Shown here: piece after piece, positions 25,551 through 33,324 of the stretch
Layout: the number at the start of each line of letters is the position of its first letter
How positions within the stretch are numbered: position 1 is the stretch's first letter
DNA from: Pseudoponticoccus marisrubri
GTDB taxonomy: Bacteria; Pseudomonadota; Alphaproteobacteria; Rhodobacterales; Rhodobacteraceae
Assembly: GCF_001482405.1 (NCBI RefSeq)
Contig: NZ_LPXO01000008.1
Coordinates: 62,001-126,000 of the forward strand
Reading direction: 5' to 3'
Length of the DNA: 64,000 nucleotides
Notes under the pieces: model-generated
Told to the model about the DNA's origin: nothing
Database searches by the model: none
Seen by the model: the letters and a program-made list of their open reading frames with translations, nothing else
Position numbers and translations under genes: made by a program

Positions 25551-27071
25551 TCAGTGCCAGCCCACGCGCGGCGCGGCCGGTATCATTCCCGGACGGGTCT
25601 CGGCGATCTCGGCGCAGAGCGCGTCGCGCGTCGGTGCCGCCGCGGCATCGTCCCAGAGGTTGGTCATCTCGTGCGGGTCGGCGGCGAGGTCATAGAGCTC
25701 GCCCGCGCCGCTCTTCAGGTCGACCGACAGCCGGTGCGTGGCCGAGCGCACGGTGCGCAGGTCAAGGTCGACGCCGCTGCGGGTCGCATCGACCTCCCAT
25801 TCGTCATGGGCCACGTGGCGCGCGGCCCCCTGCATCACATCAGTGAGCGATGCCCCGTCATCGGGCGCAGCGTCCAGCCCGCAGAGTTCGGCCAGCGTGG
25901 CGCGCAGGTCCAGCGTCGAGACCGGCTGGTCGTACCGGCCCGGCGCGATCCCCGGCCCCGACATGACCAGCGGCACGCGCAGCAGCCCGTCATAGAGCAT
26001 CGGCCCCTTCAGCAGCAGCCCGTGATCGCCCAGCCACTCGCCATGGTCCGAGGTGAAGATCACGATGGTGGTCTCCAGCCGCCCCGCCGCCTCGAGCCGA
26101 TCGAGGATGCGGCCCAGCTGAAAGTCGATGGCGGCGATCATGCCGTAATAGACCGCGATGATGTCACGCAGCGCGTCATCCTCGGGCGCGCCGTCATAGC
26201 CCCAGAAGGGCTGGTCATCGGCATGCACGCGTTTCTGGTTGCGTCGCACGGGGCTTTCGAGAAAGGCCCGGTGCCACCAGGGCCGGCGGTCCAGATCCGG
26301 CACCCGGTGCGGCGGCAGGTCGACCTCGGCCGGATCATACAGCGTCGACCACGGCGCCGCGGCCAGGAAGGGCGGGTGCGGATCGGGGAAGGAGACCCAG
26401 GCCATCAGCGGCGCCTCGCGGTCCTCGTCCAGCATCTCGACCGTGCGGTCACCGACCCAGGCGGTCGACATCCATTCGTCCCCCAGCGCCGAGCGCCAGA
26501 CCTGCTTGTCGGTCGTCAGCGGCGCCACGGCCTGCTTGGCCTGCGCCCAACGCGCCCCGCCCTGCCCGTCCCGGTCGAGGAAATTCTCGTAATGCAGCGT
26601 GTAGGGACGATCCTTCCAGCCGCAATGGTGGTGTGGGCGCAGGGTCAGCGCGACCTTGTCGAACCCCATATAGGGGCCGTCCCACGTGTCCGGGTAATCG
26701 GCCACCGAGCCATAGCATTCCGGCTGCCCGGTCGGGGCAAAGGTCTCATGCGTGGACAGGTGCGCCTTGCCGATGAAGCGCGTGTCATAGCCCGCCCGGC
26801 CGAACAGCCCGCCCAGCCCGTCCTCGGCCAGCGCGGGGTCGAGGTTGCGACCATTGTCGCGCACACCGTGGCTGTAGGGCAGCTTGCCCGTCAGGATCGA
26901 GGCCCGCGCCGCCTGGCACATGGGATGCGGCGTGATGCAGGTGTCGAAGCGCGCGCCGCGATCGGCAATGCGCTGGACATTGGGCGTACGGATGCGCCGC
27001 CCGGCGCCGCCGATGCAGTCGCCGCGATGCTGGTCGGTGGTGATCAGCAGGATGTCGGGAGGAAGGGTCAT
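25551..27071 (-). CDS. sulfatase (formylglycine-type) with CxAxR active site
   Basis: Alkaline-phosphatase-superfamily sulfatase of 506 residues. The metal-site start is LLITTDQHRGDC (D13), and the second metal site is FTSDHGEWLGDHGLLLKG. The maturation motif is PMCQAARASILTG: C52 should become formylglycine, but the usual proline of CxPxR is A54, while R56 and the TG are kept. There is no signal peptide, so it acts in the cytoplasm after uptake by the importer encoded downstream. It is the first gene of the seven-gene operon. A choline-sulfatase or phosphonate-monoesterase role is possible, but the gene context favours a sulfated sugar acid. Confidence 0.85.
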   Translation of the reverse strand: MTLPPDILLITTDQHRGDCIGGAGRRIRTPNVQRIADRGARFDTCITPHPMCQAARASILTGKLPYSHGVRDNGRNLDPALAEDGLGGLFGRAGYDTRFIGKAHLSTHETFAPTGQPECYGSVADYPDTWDGPYMGFDKVALTLRPHHHCGWKDRPYTLHYENFLDRDGQGGARWAQAKQAVAPLTTDKQVWRSALGDEWMSTAWVGDRTVEMLDEDREAPLMAWVSFPDPHPPFLAAAPWSTLYDPAEVDLPPHRVPDLDRRPWWHRAFLESPVRRNQKRVHADDQPFWGYDGAPEDDALRDIIAVYYGMIAAIDFQLGRILDRLEAAGRLETTIVIFTSDHGEWLGDHGLLLKGPMLYDGLLRVPLVMSGPGIAPGRYDQPVSTLDLRATLAELCGLDAAPDDGASLTDVMQGAARHVAHDEWEVDATRSGVDLDLRTVRSATHRLSVDLKSGAGELYDLAADPHEMTNLWDDAAAAPTRDALCAEIAETRPGMIPAAPRVGWH

Positions 27072-27112
27072 GCGGGCGCTGTCGCCCGGATCTGCGGCCG
27101 ATTGCCTGTCAT
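27068..27112 (-). CDS. possible 14-codon leader peptide coupled to the sulfatase
   Basis: A strong ribosome site (AGGGAGGA, 27117-27124) precedes an ATG at 27112 that opens MTGNRPQIRATAPA and stops at a TGA overlapping the sulfatase start (ATGA). The sulfatase ATG itself lacks a good ribosome site, so ribosomes ending this leader would be needed to start it. No run of one amino acid suggests attenuation. A wrongly placed sulfatase start is the alternative. Confidence 0.4.
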   Translation of the reverse strand: MTGNRPQIRATAPA

Positions 27113-27165
27113 GTCATCCTCCCTGATTCGTGCCCTCTCCTGTCATCTGGATATCTGGTCATACC

Positions 27166-27183
27166 AAAATCGTCGACGATTTT
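27166..27183. promoter_or_regulatory. 18-bp perfect palindrome, predicted GntR-type operator
   Basis: AAAATCGTCGACGATTTT lies in the 148-base space between the divergent sulfatase operon and the second enolase-superfamily gene. ATCGTCGACGAT-like palindromes are typical targets of FCD-type GntR regulators. The half-site resembles the palindrome upstream of the GntR gene (17396-17406). Binding here would let one dimer control both transcription units. Confidence 0.65.
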
Positions 27184-27259
27184 TTTCTTGTGATCGACTT
27201 TTTCTTGGTTTTACCCTGTCGAAACCGGGGCGAAGCCGCCCGAAACACGGGGGAAGGGG

Positions 27260-28432
27260 ATGCAGGATCCCGACATCAGGCCATTGGCCCGGATCGAGGC
27301 GCAGGTCTTTCGCGTCCCGCTCGACCGCGCGGTCGAGACCTCCTTCGGCGCTATGCGCGACCGGCCCGCCGTCTTTGTCCGGCTGGAGGATGACGAGGGC
27401 GCCTTCGGCTGGGGCGAGGTCTTTGCCAACTGGCCCGCCGCCGGGGCCGAGCATCGCGCGCGGCTGCTGGTGCTGGACCTCGCCGACCTGCTGATCGGCC
27501 AGCGCTTTGCTGATCGCCACGCGCCGTTCCACGACCTCACCGCCCGCACCCGCATCCGCGCGCTGCAAGGCCGTGAATGGGGCCCGTTCGACCAAGTGAT
27601 CGCCGGGCTGGACATCGCCTTTCACGACCTGCTGGCGCGGCGCGCAGGGCTGGGCCTCGCGCGCTTCCTGAACCCTGATGCCCCGGACAGCGTACCGACC
27701 TATGCCAGCGGCATCCATGTGCGCGGTGCGGCGGACACGATCGCGGCCTGCCGCGCGGCCGGGCATGATGCGTTCAAGATCAAGGTCGGGTTCGACCTGC
27801 CCGCCGATATCCGCGCCACGCTGAGCCTTGTCGACGGGCTGGCCGCGGGCGAGCGGCTCTTTACCGATGCCAACCAGGGTTGGGACGTGCCGCAGGCGAT
27901 CCGCTTTGCCGAGGCCGTGGGCGAAGCGCCCCCGGGCTGGATCGAGGAGCCGATCCCCGCCGATGCCCCGCCCGGGGACTGGGCCCGTGTCGCCGCAGCC
28001 TCGCGCGCGCCGCTGGCCGGGGGCGAGAACATCGCCGGCAGAGACGGGTTCGACGCGGCCATCGCCTCGGGCCTGTTCGGCGTGCTGCAGCCGGATATCG
28101 TGAAATGGGGCGGGCTGACCGGCTGTGGGCCGGTGGCCCGCGCGGCGCTGGACCGGGGCCTGACCTATTGCCCGCATTACCTTGGCGGCGGGATCGGGCT
28201 CCTGGCCTCGGCCGCACTTCTGGCCGCCACGGGCGGGCCCGGCCTGCTGGAGGTGGATGTGAACCCCAACCCGCTGCGCGTGGCCTTCGACCCGTTTCCT
28301 GACGGCACGGCACAGAACAGGCTGATCCTGCCCGATCGCCCCGGCCTTGGGATCACGGAACTGCCCGAAAGCCTTGCCCCGCACCGGACCCTGCAGGCCA
28401 GCGCGACCCACAAGGGCGTGCAGATGGGCTAG
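27260..28432 (+). CDS. mandelate racemase/muconate lactonizing family enzyme
   Basis: Enolase-superfamily enzyme of 390 residues, clearly different from the GalD-like neighbour. It has the KxK base motif AFKIKVGF, then TDANQGW (Asp), WIEEPIP (Glu), AGGENIAG (Glu) and CPHYLGGG (His). Proton abstraction next to a carboxylate is expected, for dehydration, epimerisation or lactone formation of a sugar acid. GGGGAAGGGG precedes the ATG. It reads rightward, divergent from the sulfatase operon across the 18-bp palindrome, and its stop codon interlocks with that of the exporter gene (CTAG). No subfamily can be named with certainty. Confidence 0.82.
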   Translation: MQDPDIRPLARIEAQVFRVPLDRAVETSFGAMRDRPAVFVRLEDDEGAFGWGEVFANWPAAGAEHRARLLVLDLADLLIGQRFADRHAPFHDLTARTRIRALQGREWGPFDQVIAGLDIAFHDLLARRAGLGLARFLNPDAPDSVPTYASGIHVRGAADTIAACRAAGHDAFKIKVGFDLPADIRATLSLVDGLAAGERLFTDANQGWDVPQAIRFAEAVGEAPPGWIEEPIPADAPPGDWARVAAASRAPLAGGENIAGRDGFDAAIASGLFGVLQPDIVKWGGLTGCGPVARAALDRGLTYCPHYLGGGIGLLASAALLAATGGPGLLEVDVNPNPLRVAFDPFPDGTAQNRLILPDRPGLGITELPESLAPHRTLQASATHKGVQMG

Positions 28433-29451
28433 CCGGCGATGCCCAGCACGTAGAGCCCGCCCAGCACCAGCGCGGCAAGAAACAGCGTCTCGCCCACGAT
28501 CAGCGCGATGGCGCCGCCGCCCACCTGCAGCACCTTGCGCAGGTCGGTCTTCATGCCCACCGCGGCGATGGCGGCCAGCAGCGCCCAGCCCGAGGCGCGC
28601 GCCAGCACCGCGCCCAGCCAGTCGGGGATGAGCCCGGCCGAGTTGAGCCCCGCGAAGACCAGGAAACCGACGAGGAAACCGGGGATCGCCGGGGGCGCGT
28701 CGCCGCGATCCCCGGTCGCCGTGTTGCGCCAGGCCAGGGTGATCAGCACCACGACCGGGCCCAGCAGCGACACCCGGATCAGCTTGACGAGGGTCGAGGT
28801 CTCTCCCGCCTCCTCGGAGATGGAAAAGCCCGCGCCGACCACCTGCGCCACGTCATGCACCGTGGCCCCGATGAAGATCCCCGCCACCCGGTCGTCGAAG
28901 CCCAGCGCGTTGGTCAGGATCGGGTAGAGGATCATCGCGATGGTCGACAGCAGCGTGACGCCCAGCACGGTGAACAGCAGGTTGCGCTCCGACCGGTCGT
29001 CGCGGGGCAGCACGGCGGCAATGGCCATGGCGGCCGAGGCGCCGCAGATCGCCACCGCGCCGGCGGTCAGCACGGCAAAGCGCGGCCCGCGCCCGAAGAC
29101 CCGGGCGAAGGCCAGCCCGAAGAGGATCGTCGCCGCGGTGCCGAAGACCAGCAGCGCGATCAGCCCCCAGCCCAGCGACAGGAAGAGATCGACGCTGATC
29201 CGCGCGCCCAGCATGGCCACGCCGATGCGCAGCACGGTGCGCGCGGTGAAGGCGATGCCGTCCACGGTGGGGCCCGGCTCGCTGAGGAAGTTCAGCGCGA
29301 TCCCGAAGAGCAGCGCCATCAGCATGGCCGGCGCGGCATAGTGCTCGGCCACGAACTGCGCGGCCAGGGCCACCAGCACCGAGACCAGCACCCCGGGCAT
29401 CAGCGCCCGGGCGCGCGCGCCGTACGCCTTCAGCTCTTCGGTCCGCAGCAC
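28429..29451 (-). CDS. YeiH/UPF0324 (COG2855) membrane protein, putative sulfite/sulfate exporter
   Basis: Membrane protein of 340 residues with about ten hydrophobic segments. Family landmarks are VLRIGVAMLGARIS, GAVAICGASAAMAIAAVLP, FIGATVHDVAQVVGAG and VGMKTDLRKVL. Relatives of COG2855 lie beside sulfonate-degradation genes in other bacteria and are proposed to export sulfite or sulfate. Here the gene begins three bases after xsc, which supports that role. The start is GTG with a weak ribosome site; an ATG 17 codons in is an alternative. Confidence 0.8.
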   Translation of the reverse strand: MLRTEELKAYGARARALMPGVLVSVLVALAAQFVAEHYAAPAMLMALLFGIALNFLSEPGPTVDGIAFTARTVLRIGVAMLGARISVDLFLSLGWGLIALLVFGTAATILFGLAFARVFGRGPRFAVLTAGAVAICGASAAMAIAAVLPRDDRSERNLLFTVLGVTLLSTIAMILYPILTNALGFDDRVAGIFIGATVHDVAQVVGAGFSISEEAGETSTLVKLIRVSLLGPVVVLITLAWRNTATGDRGDAPPAIPGFLVGFLVFAGLNSAGLIPDWLGAVLARASGWALLAAIAAVGMKTDLRKVLQVGGGAIALIVGETLFLAALVLGGLYVLGIAG

Positions 29452-29454
29452 GCG

Positions 29455-31230
29455 TCAGGCCGTCTGCGGGCGCATGTCAGCGGGGTCGATCCCGGCCACC
29501 ACGTTGGGCTTCTTCATGGCGTCGCGGCGGAAGGGCTCGCCCAACTCCTGATTGATCAGCGCCTCGATCAGCGTGGTGGTGCCGGACATCTGGTCCTTGA
29601 TCGCCTGGTCCAGTGCCTGGCTCAGCTCGTCCATGGTCCGCGCGACGACGCCCTTCAGGCCGCAGGCCTGCGCGATGGCCGCATAGCTGACCTGCTCGTC
29701 CAGCTCGGTGCCGACGAAATTGTCATCATACCACAGGGTGGAGTTCCGCTTCTCGGCGCCCCACTGGTAGTTGCGGAAGACGATCTGGGTGATCGCGGGC
29801 CATTCAGGGCGGCCGATGGCAGTCAGCTCGGTCACCGCGATGCCGAAGGCGCCGTCGCCGGCAAAGCCCACCACGGGCACGTCCGGGCAGCCGATCTTGG
29901 CGCCGATGATCGCCGGCAGGCCATAGCCGCAGGGTCCGAACAGGCCCGGCGCCAGGTATTTGCGCCCTGCTTCGAACGAGGGGTAGGCGTTGCCGATGGC
30001 GCAGTTGTTGCCGATATCGCTGCTGATGATCGCCTCGCGCGGGAGCGCCTGCTGGATCGCGCGCCACGCCATGCGCGGGCTCATCCAGTCGGGCTTGTCG
30101 GCGCGGGCGCGTTCGTTCCAGGTGGTGCCCGGGTCGTCGTCCTCGTGGTCCATCGAGGTCAGCGCCTGCGCCCAGCGCGACTTGGTCTCGGCGATCTTCG
30201 CGCGCCGAGCGTCGCGGCCGGCATCGCCCGCCTCCTCCGACAGCTGCCCGAGGATGCCATGCGCCACCTTGGCCGCGTCACCCACGATCCCGACCGAGAT
30301 CTTCTTGGTCAGCCCGATCCGGTCGGGATTGATGTCGACCTGGATCACCTTGGCGTCGGACGGCCAGTATTCCATGCCATAGCCCGGCAGGGTCGAGAAC
30401 GGGTTCAGCCGCGTGCCCAGCGCCAGCACCACGTCCGCATCGCGGATCAGCTCCATCGCCGCCTTGGAACCATTGTAGCCCAGCGGCCCGGCAAAGAGCG
30501 GATGCGAGCCCGGGAAGGCGTCATTGTGCTGGTAGCCGACGCAGACCGGCGCCTCCAGCCGCTCGGCCAGCGCCATCGACGCGGCGATGCCGCCCTCGGC
30601 CAGCACCACGCCCGCCCCGTTCAGGATGACCGGCGATTTCGCTTCGGAGAGCAGGCGCGCGGCCTTTGCCACCGAGCCCTCGCCGCCCGGGGAGCGTTCG
30701 AACTCGATCGGCTCGGGGATCTCGACATCGATCACCTGGGTCCAGAAATCGCGCGGCATGTTGATCTGCGCCGGTCCGCTGGCCTGCTTGGCCTTGGCGA
30801 TCACGCGGGTCAGCACCTCGGGGATGCGCGAGGGGTCGCGCACCTCTTCCTGGTAGGCCACCATGTCGCGGAACAGCGCCATCTGCTCGACCTCCTGGAA
30901 GCCACCCTGCCCGATGGTCTTGTTGGCCGCCTGCGGCGTGACCAGCAGCAGCGGGGTGTGGTTCCAGTAAGCGGTCTTCACCGCGGTGACGAAATTGGTG
31001 ATGCCGGGGCCGTTCTGGGCGATCATCATGCTCATCCTGCCGCTGGCGCGGGTGTAGCCATCGGCCATCATCCCGCCCGAGCCCTCGTGCGCGCAGTCCC
31101 AGAAGGTGATGCCGGCGCGGGGGAACAGGTCCGAGATCGGCATGAAGGCCGAGCCGATGATGCCGAAGGCATGCTCGATCCCGTGGCGCTGCAACACTTT
31201 CACAAAGGCTTCTTCGGTGGTCATTTTCAT
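29455..31230 (-). CDS. xsc: sulfoacetaldehyde acetyltransferase
   Basis: Thiamine-diphosphate enzyme of 591 residues. It converts sulfoacetaldehyde and phosphate to acetyl phosphate and sulfite, the central step of taurine and related C2-sulfonate breakdown. AHEGSGGMMADGYTRASG gives the catalytic glutamate. The cofactor-binding motif runs from GDGAFGIA to FRNYQWGAEKRNSTLWYDDNFVGTE; the latter stretch is typical of Xsc and not of acetolactate synthases. The start MKMTTEEAF has GGAGACC upstream. Followed after three bases by the predicted exporter. The usual partners pta and tauR, and sulfoacetaldehyde-forming genes, are not in the window. Confidence 0.93.
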   Translation of the reverse strand: MKMTTEEAFVKVLQRHGIEHAFGIIGSAFMPISDLFPRAGITFWDCAHEGSGGMMADGYTRASGRMSMMIAQNGPGITNFVTAVKTAYWNHTPLLLVTPQAANKTIGQGGFQEVEQMALFRDMVAYQEEVRDPSRIPEVLTRVIAKAKQASGPAQINMPRDFWTQVIDVEIPEPIEFERSPGGEGSVAKAARLLSEAKSPVILNGAGVVLAEGGIAASMALAERLEAPVCVGYQHNDAFPGSHPLFAGPLGYNGSKAAMELIRDADVVLALGTRLNPFSTLPGYGMEYWPSDAKVIQVDINPDRIGLTKKISVGIVGDAAKVAHGILGQLSEEAGDAGRDARRAKIAETKSRWAQALTSMDHEDDDPGTTWNERARADKPDWMSPRMAWRAIQQALPREAIISSDIGNNCAIGNAYPSFEAGRKYLAPGLFGPCGYGLPAIIGAKIGCPDVPVVGFAGDGAFGIAVTELTAIGRPEWPAITQIVFRNYQWGAEKRNSTLWYDDNFVGTELDEQVSYAAIAQACGLKGVVARTMDELSQALDQAIKDQMSGTTTLIEALINQELGEPFRRDAMKKPNVVAGIDPADMRPQTA

Positions 31231-31383
31231 GGCTGGTCTCCAAGCGGCGGCTCCGGCCCCGCGGCCGGCGTTGCGCGGCAACCTATCCGCTGGCCGCGGG
31301 GGCCGATAGGGCCAGTTCTACCGCCAAGTTAGGTCCAGATTCCACATCCCGATTGCGCGCTGCCGGACCATGCCGCAGGGTGG

Positions 31384-33321
31384 ATGCCACTTCTGACCGG
31401 ACCATCGAAAGCACGTGCCGCGCCCATGCCCAAATCCGCCCCCGCCGCCCTGACCGACGACCAGATCTTCGACATGCGCCACGCGCGCAGCCACGCCGAC
31501 CTGTGGGACATGCTTGAGGCGCTCTATGGCGGCCATCCGGGCTATGGCGATTTCTGCAAGGCGCTGGAAAAGGCGATGCGCAAGGCCTGGCGCGAGCGCG
31601 ATCCCGAGCTCAAGGCGCTGGACATGCGCCGCGACCTCGAACCCGACTGGTTCCAGCGCGCCGACATGAACGGCTATGCCTTCTATATCGACCGCTTCGC
31701 CGGAGACCTGAAGGGGGTGCAGGACAAGCTGCCCTATCTCAAGGACCTCGGCATTTCCTACGTGCATTTCATGCCCTGCCTGAAGCCGCGCAAGGGCGAC
31801 AATGACGGCGGCTACTCGGTGATGGATTACCGCGCCATCAATCCCGATTTCGGCACGATGGAGGATTTCCTCGCCACCACCCGCGCCTGTCGCGCGGCGG
31901 GCATCAGCGTCTGCATCGACTTCGTGCTGAACCACACCGCCAAGGAACATGCCTGGGCCAGGAAGGCGCGCAAGGGCGATGCAAAGCACCGCGACATGTA
32001 TCTCGTCTTCGACGACGACACCTTGCCGAAACAGTACGAAGAGACGCTGGTCGAGATCTTCCCCGACAACGCGCCGGGCAATTTCACCTGGTACGAGGAC
32101 ATGCAGGCCTGGGTCTGGACCACGTTCAACGAACACCAGTGGGACCTGAACTGGGCCAACCCGCAGGTTTTCCTCGAGATGGCCAAGGTGATGCTGTTCC
32201 TCGCCAATACCGGGGTCGAGGTGCTGCGGCTGGACGCGGTGGCCTTCATGTGGAAGCGCATGGGCACGCGCTGCCAGTCCGAGCCGGAATGCCACATGAT
32301 CCTGCAGGCCCTGCGCGCCGCCTGCCGCATCGTCGCGCCCGCAGTGATCCATCTCGAGGAGGCGATCGTCGGCCCCGAGGAGATGCTGCCCTATCTGGGC
32401 CGCGGCCGGCATGACGGGAAAGAGGGCAACCTTGCCTATCACAACTCGCTCATGGTGCAGATCTGGTCGGCGCTGGCCTCGCGCGACACCCAGCTGATGA
32501 CCCATGTGATGGGCACCCATTTCCCCGCCACGCTGACCAACGCCACCTATGCCACCTACCTGCGCTGCCATGACGATATCGGCTGGGCGGTGACCGACGA
32601 GGATGCCGCGGCGGTGGGCATGTCCGGAGCCCTGCATCGCGGCTTCCTGTCGGATTTCTACGAGGGGATCTTCCCCGGCTCCTTCTCGCGCGGGCAGCTG
32701 TTCCAGTACAATCCCGAGACGGGCGACAAGCGCATCAGCGGCACCTGCGCCTCGCTGGCGGGACTGGAACGCGCATTGGACGAGGCCAGCGACGAGCGCG
32801 TCGACCGCGCCATCGACCGGCTGCTGATGGGCCATGCGCTGATCGCCAGCTATGGTGGCATCCCGCTGGTCTACATGGGCGACGAGATCGCCATGCTGAA
32901 CGATTACGGCTATGTCGACTACCCGCCGCACGCACATGACAGCCGCTGGCTGCACCGCCCGATCATGGACTGGGACCGCGCCGCCGAGGCCGAGGCCCAG
33001 CCGGTCAGCCCGCAGGGCCGCGTCTTGGCGGGGCTGCGCCACATCCTGCACCGCCGTGCGGCGACCCCCGCCTTGCATGGCGCCAACCCGACCGAAGTGC
33101 TGCGCAGCGGCAGCCCGGCGCTGTTCACCTTTGCCCGGCGCACGCCCACGGGCAGCCTTGTCTGCGTGTTCAACTTCACCGAGACATGGACTGCCCTGCC
33201 CGCGGCCTGGGCCCTGCAGCAGGGCGCGGTCGAGTTGCACGACATCCTGTCCGACCAGCCGGTGCGCACCAGCGACGGCGCGATCGCGCTGCCGCCCTAT
33301 GCCCGGGTCTGGCTGCGCTAG
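31384..33321 (+). CDS. amylosucrase (GH13)
   Basis: Sucrose-using glucosyltransferase of 645 residues, or 631 if the ATG at 31426 is used. It makes alpha-1,4-glucan from sucrose and releases fructose. The TIM-barrel motifs follow Neisseria amylosucrase: YLKDLGISYVHFMPCLKP, VCIDFVLNHTAKEHAWA, nucleophile D284 in VLRLDAVAFMWKRMG, acid/base E326 in HLEEAIVGPEE, and CHDDIGW. FAGDLKGVQDKLPYL matches the N-terminal part of the barrel. There is no signal peptide. Neither start has a good ribosome site. It borders the polysaccharide cluster and may supply glucan, or salvage sucrose made as an osmolyte. Confidence 0.88.
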   Translation: MPLLTGPSKARAAPMPKSAPAALTDDQIFDMRHARSHADLWDMLEALYGGHPGYGDFCKALEKAMRKAWRERDPELKALDMRRDLEPDWFQRADMNGYAFYIDRFAGDLKGVQDKLPYLKDLGISYVHFMPCLKPRKGDNDGGYSVMDYRAINPDFGTMEDFLATTRACRAAGISVCIDFVLNHTAKEHAWARKARKGDAKHRDMYLVFDDDTLPKQYEETLVEIFPDNAPGNFTWYEDMQAWVWTTFNEHQWDLNWANPQVFLEMAKVMLFLANTGVEVLRLDAVAFMWKRMGTRCQSEPECHMILQALRAACRIVAPAVIHLEEAIVGPEEMLPYLGRGRHDGKEGNLAYHNSLMVQIWSALASRDTQLMTHVMGTHFPATLTNATYATYLRCHDDIGWAVTDEDAAAVGMSGALHRGFLSDFYEGIFPGSFSRGQLFQYNPETGDKRISGTCASLAGLERALDEASDERVDRAIDRLLMGHALIASYGGIPLVYMGDEIAMLNDYGYVDYPPHAHDSRWLHRPIMDWDRAAEAEAQPVSPQGRVLAGLRHILHRRAATPALHGANPTEVLRSGSPALFTFARRTPTGSLVCVFNFTETWTALPAAWALQQGAVELHDILSDQPVRTSDGAIALPPYARVWLR

Positions 33322-33324
33322 CGC

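Noticed and set aside
31384-33321. Trehalose synthase or general alpha-amylase instead of amylosucrase
   Set aside because: DAVAFMWKRMG, EEAIV, CHDDIGW and FAGDLKGVQDKLPYL follow amylosucrase, with catalytic positions within two residues of the Neisseria enzyme.
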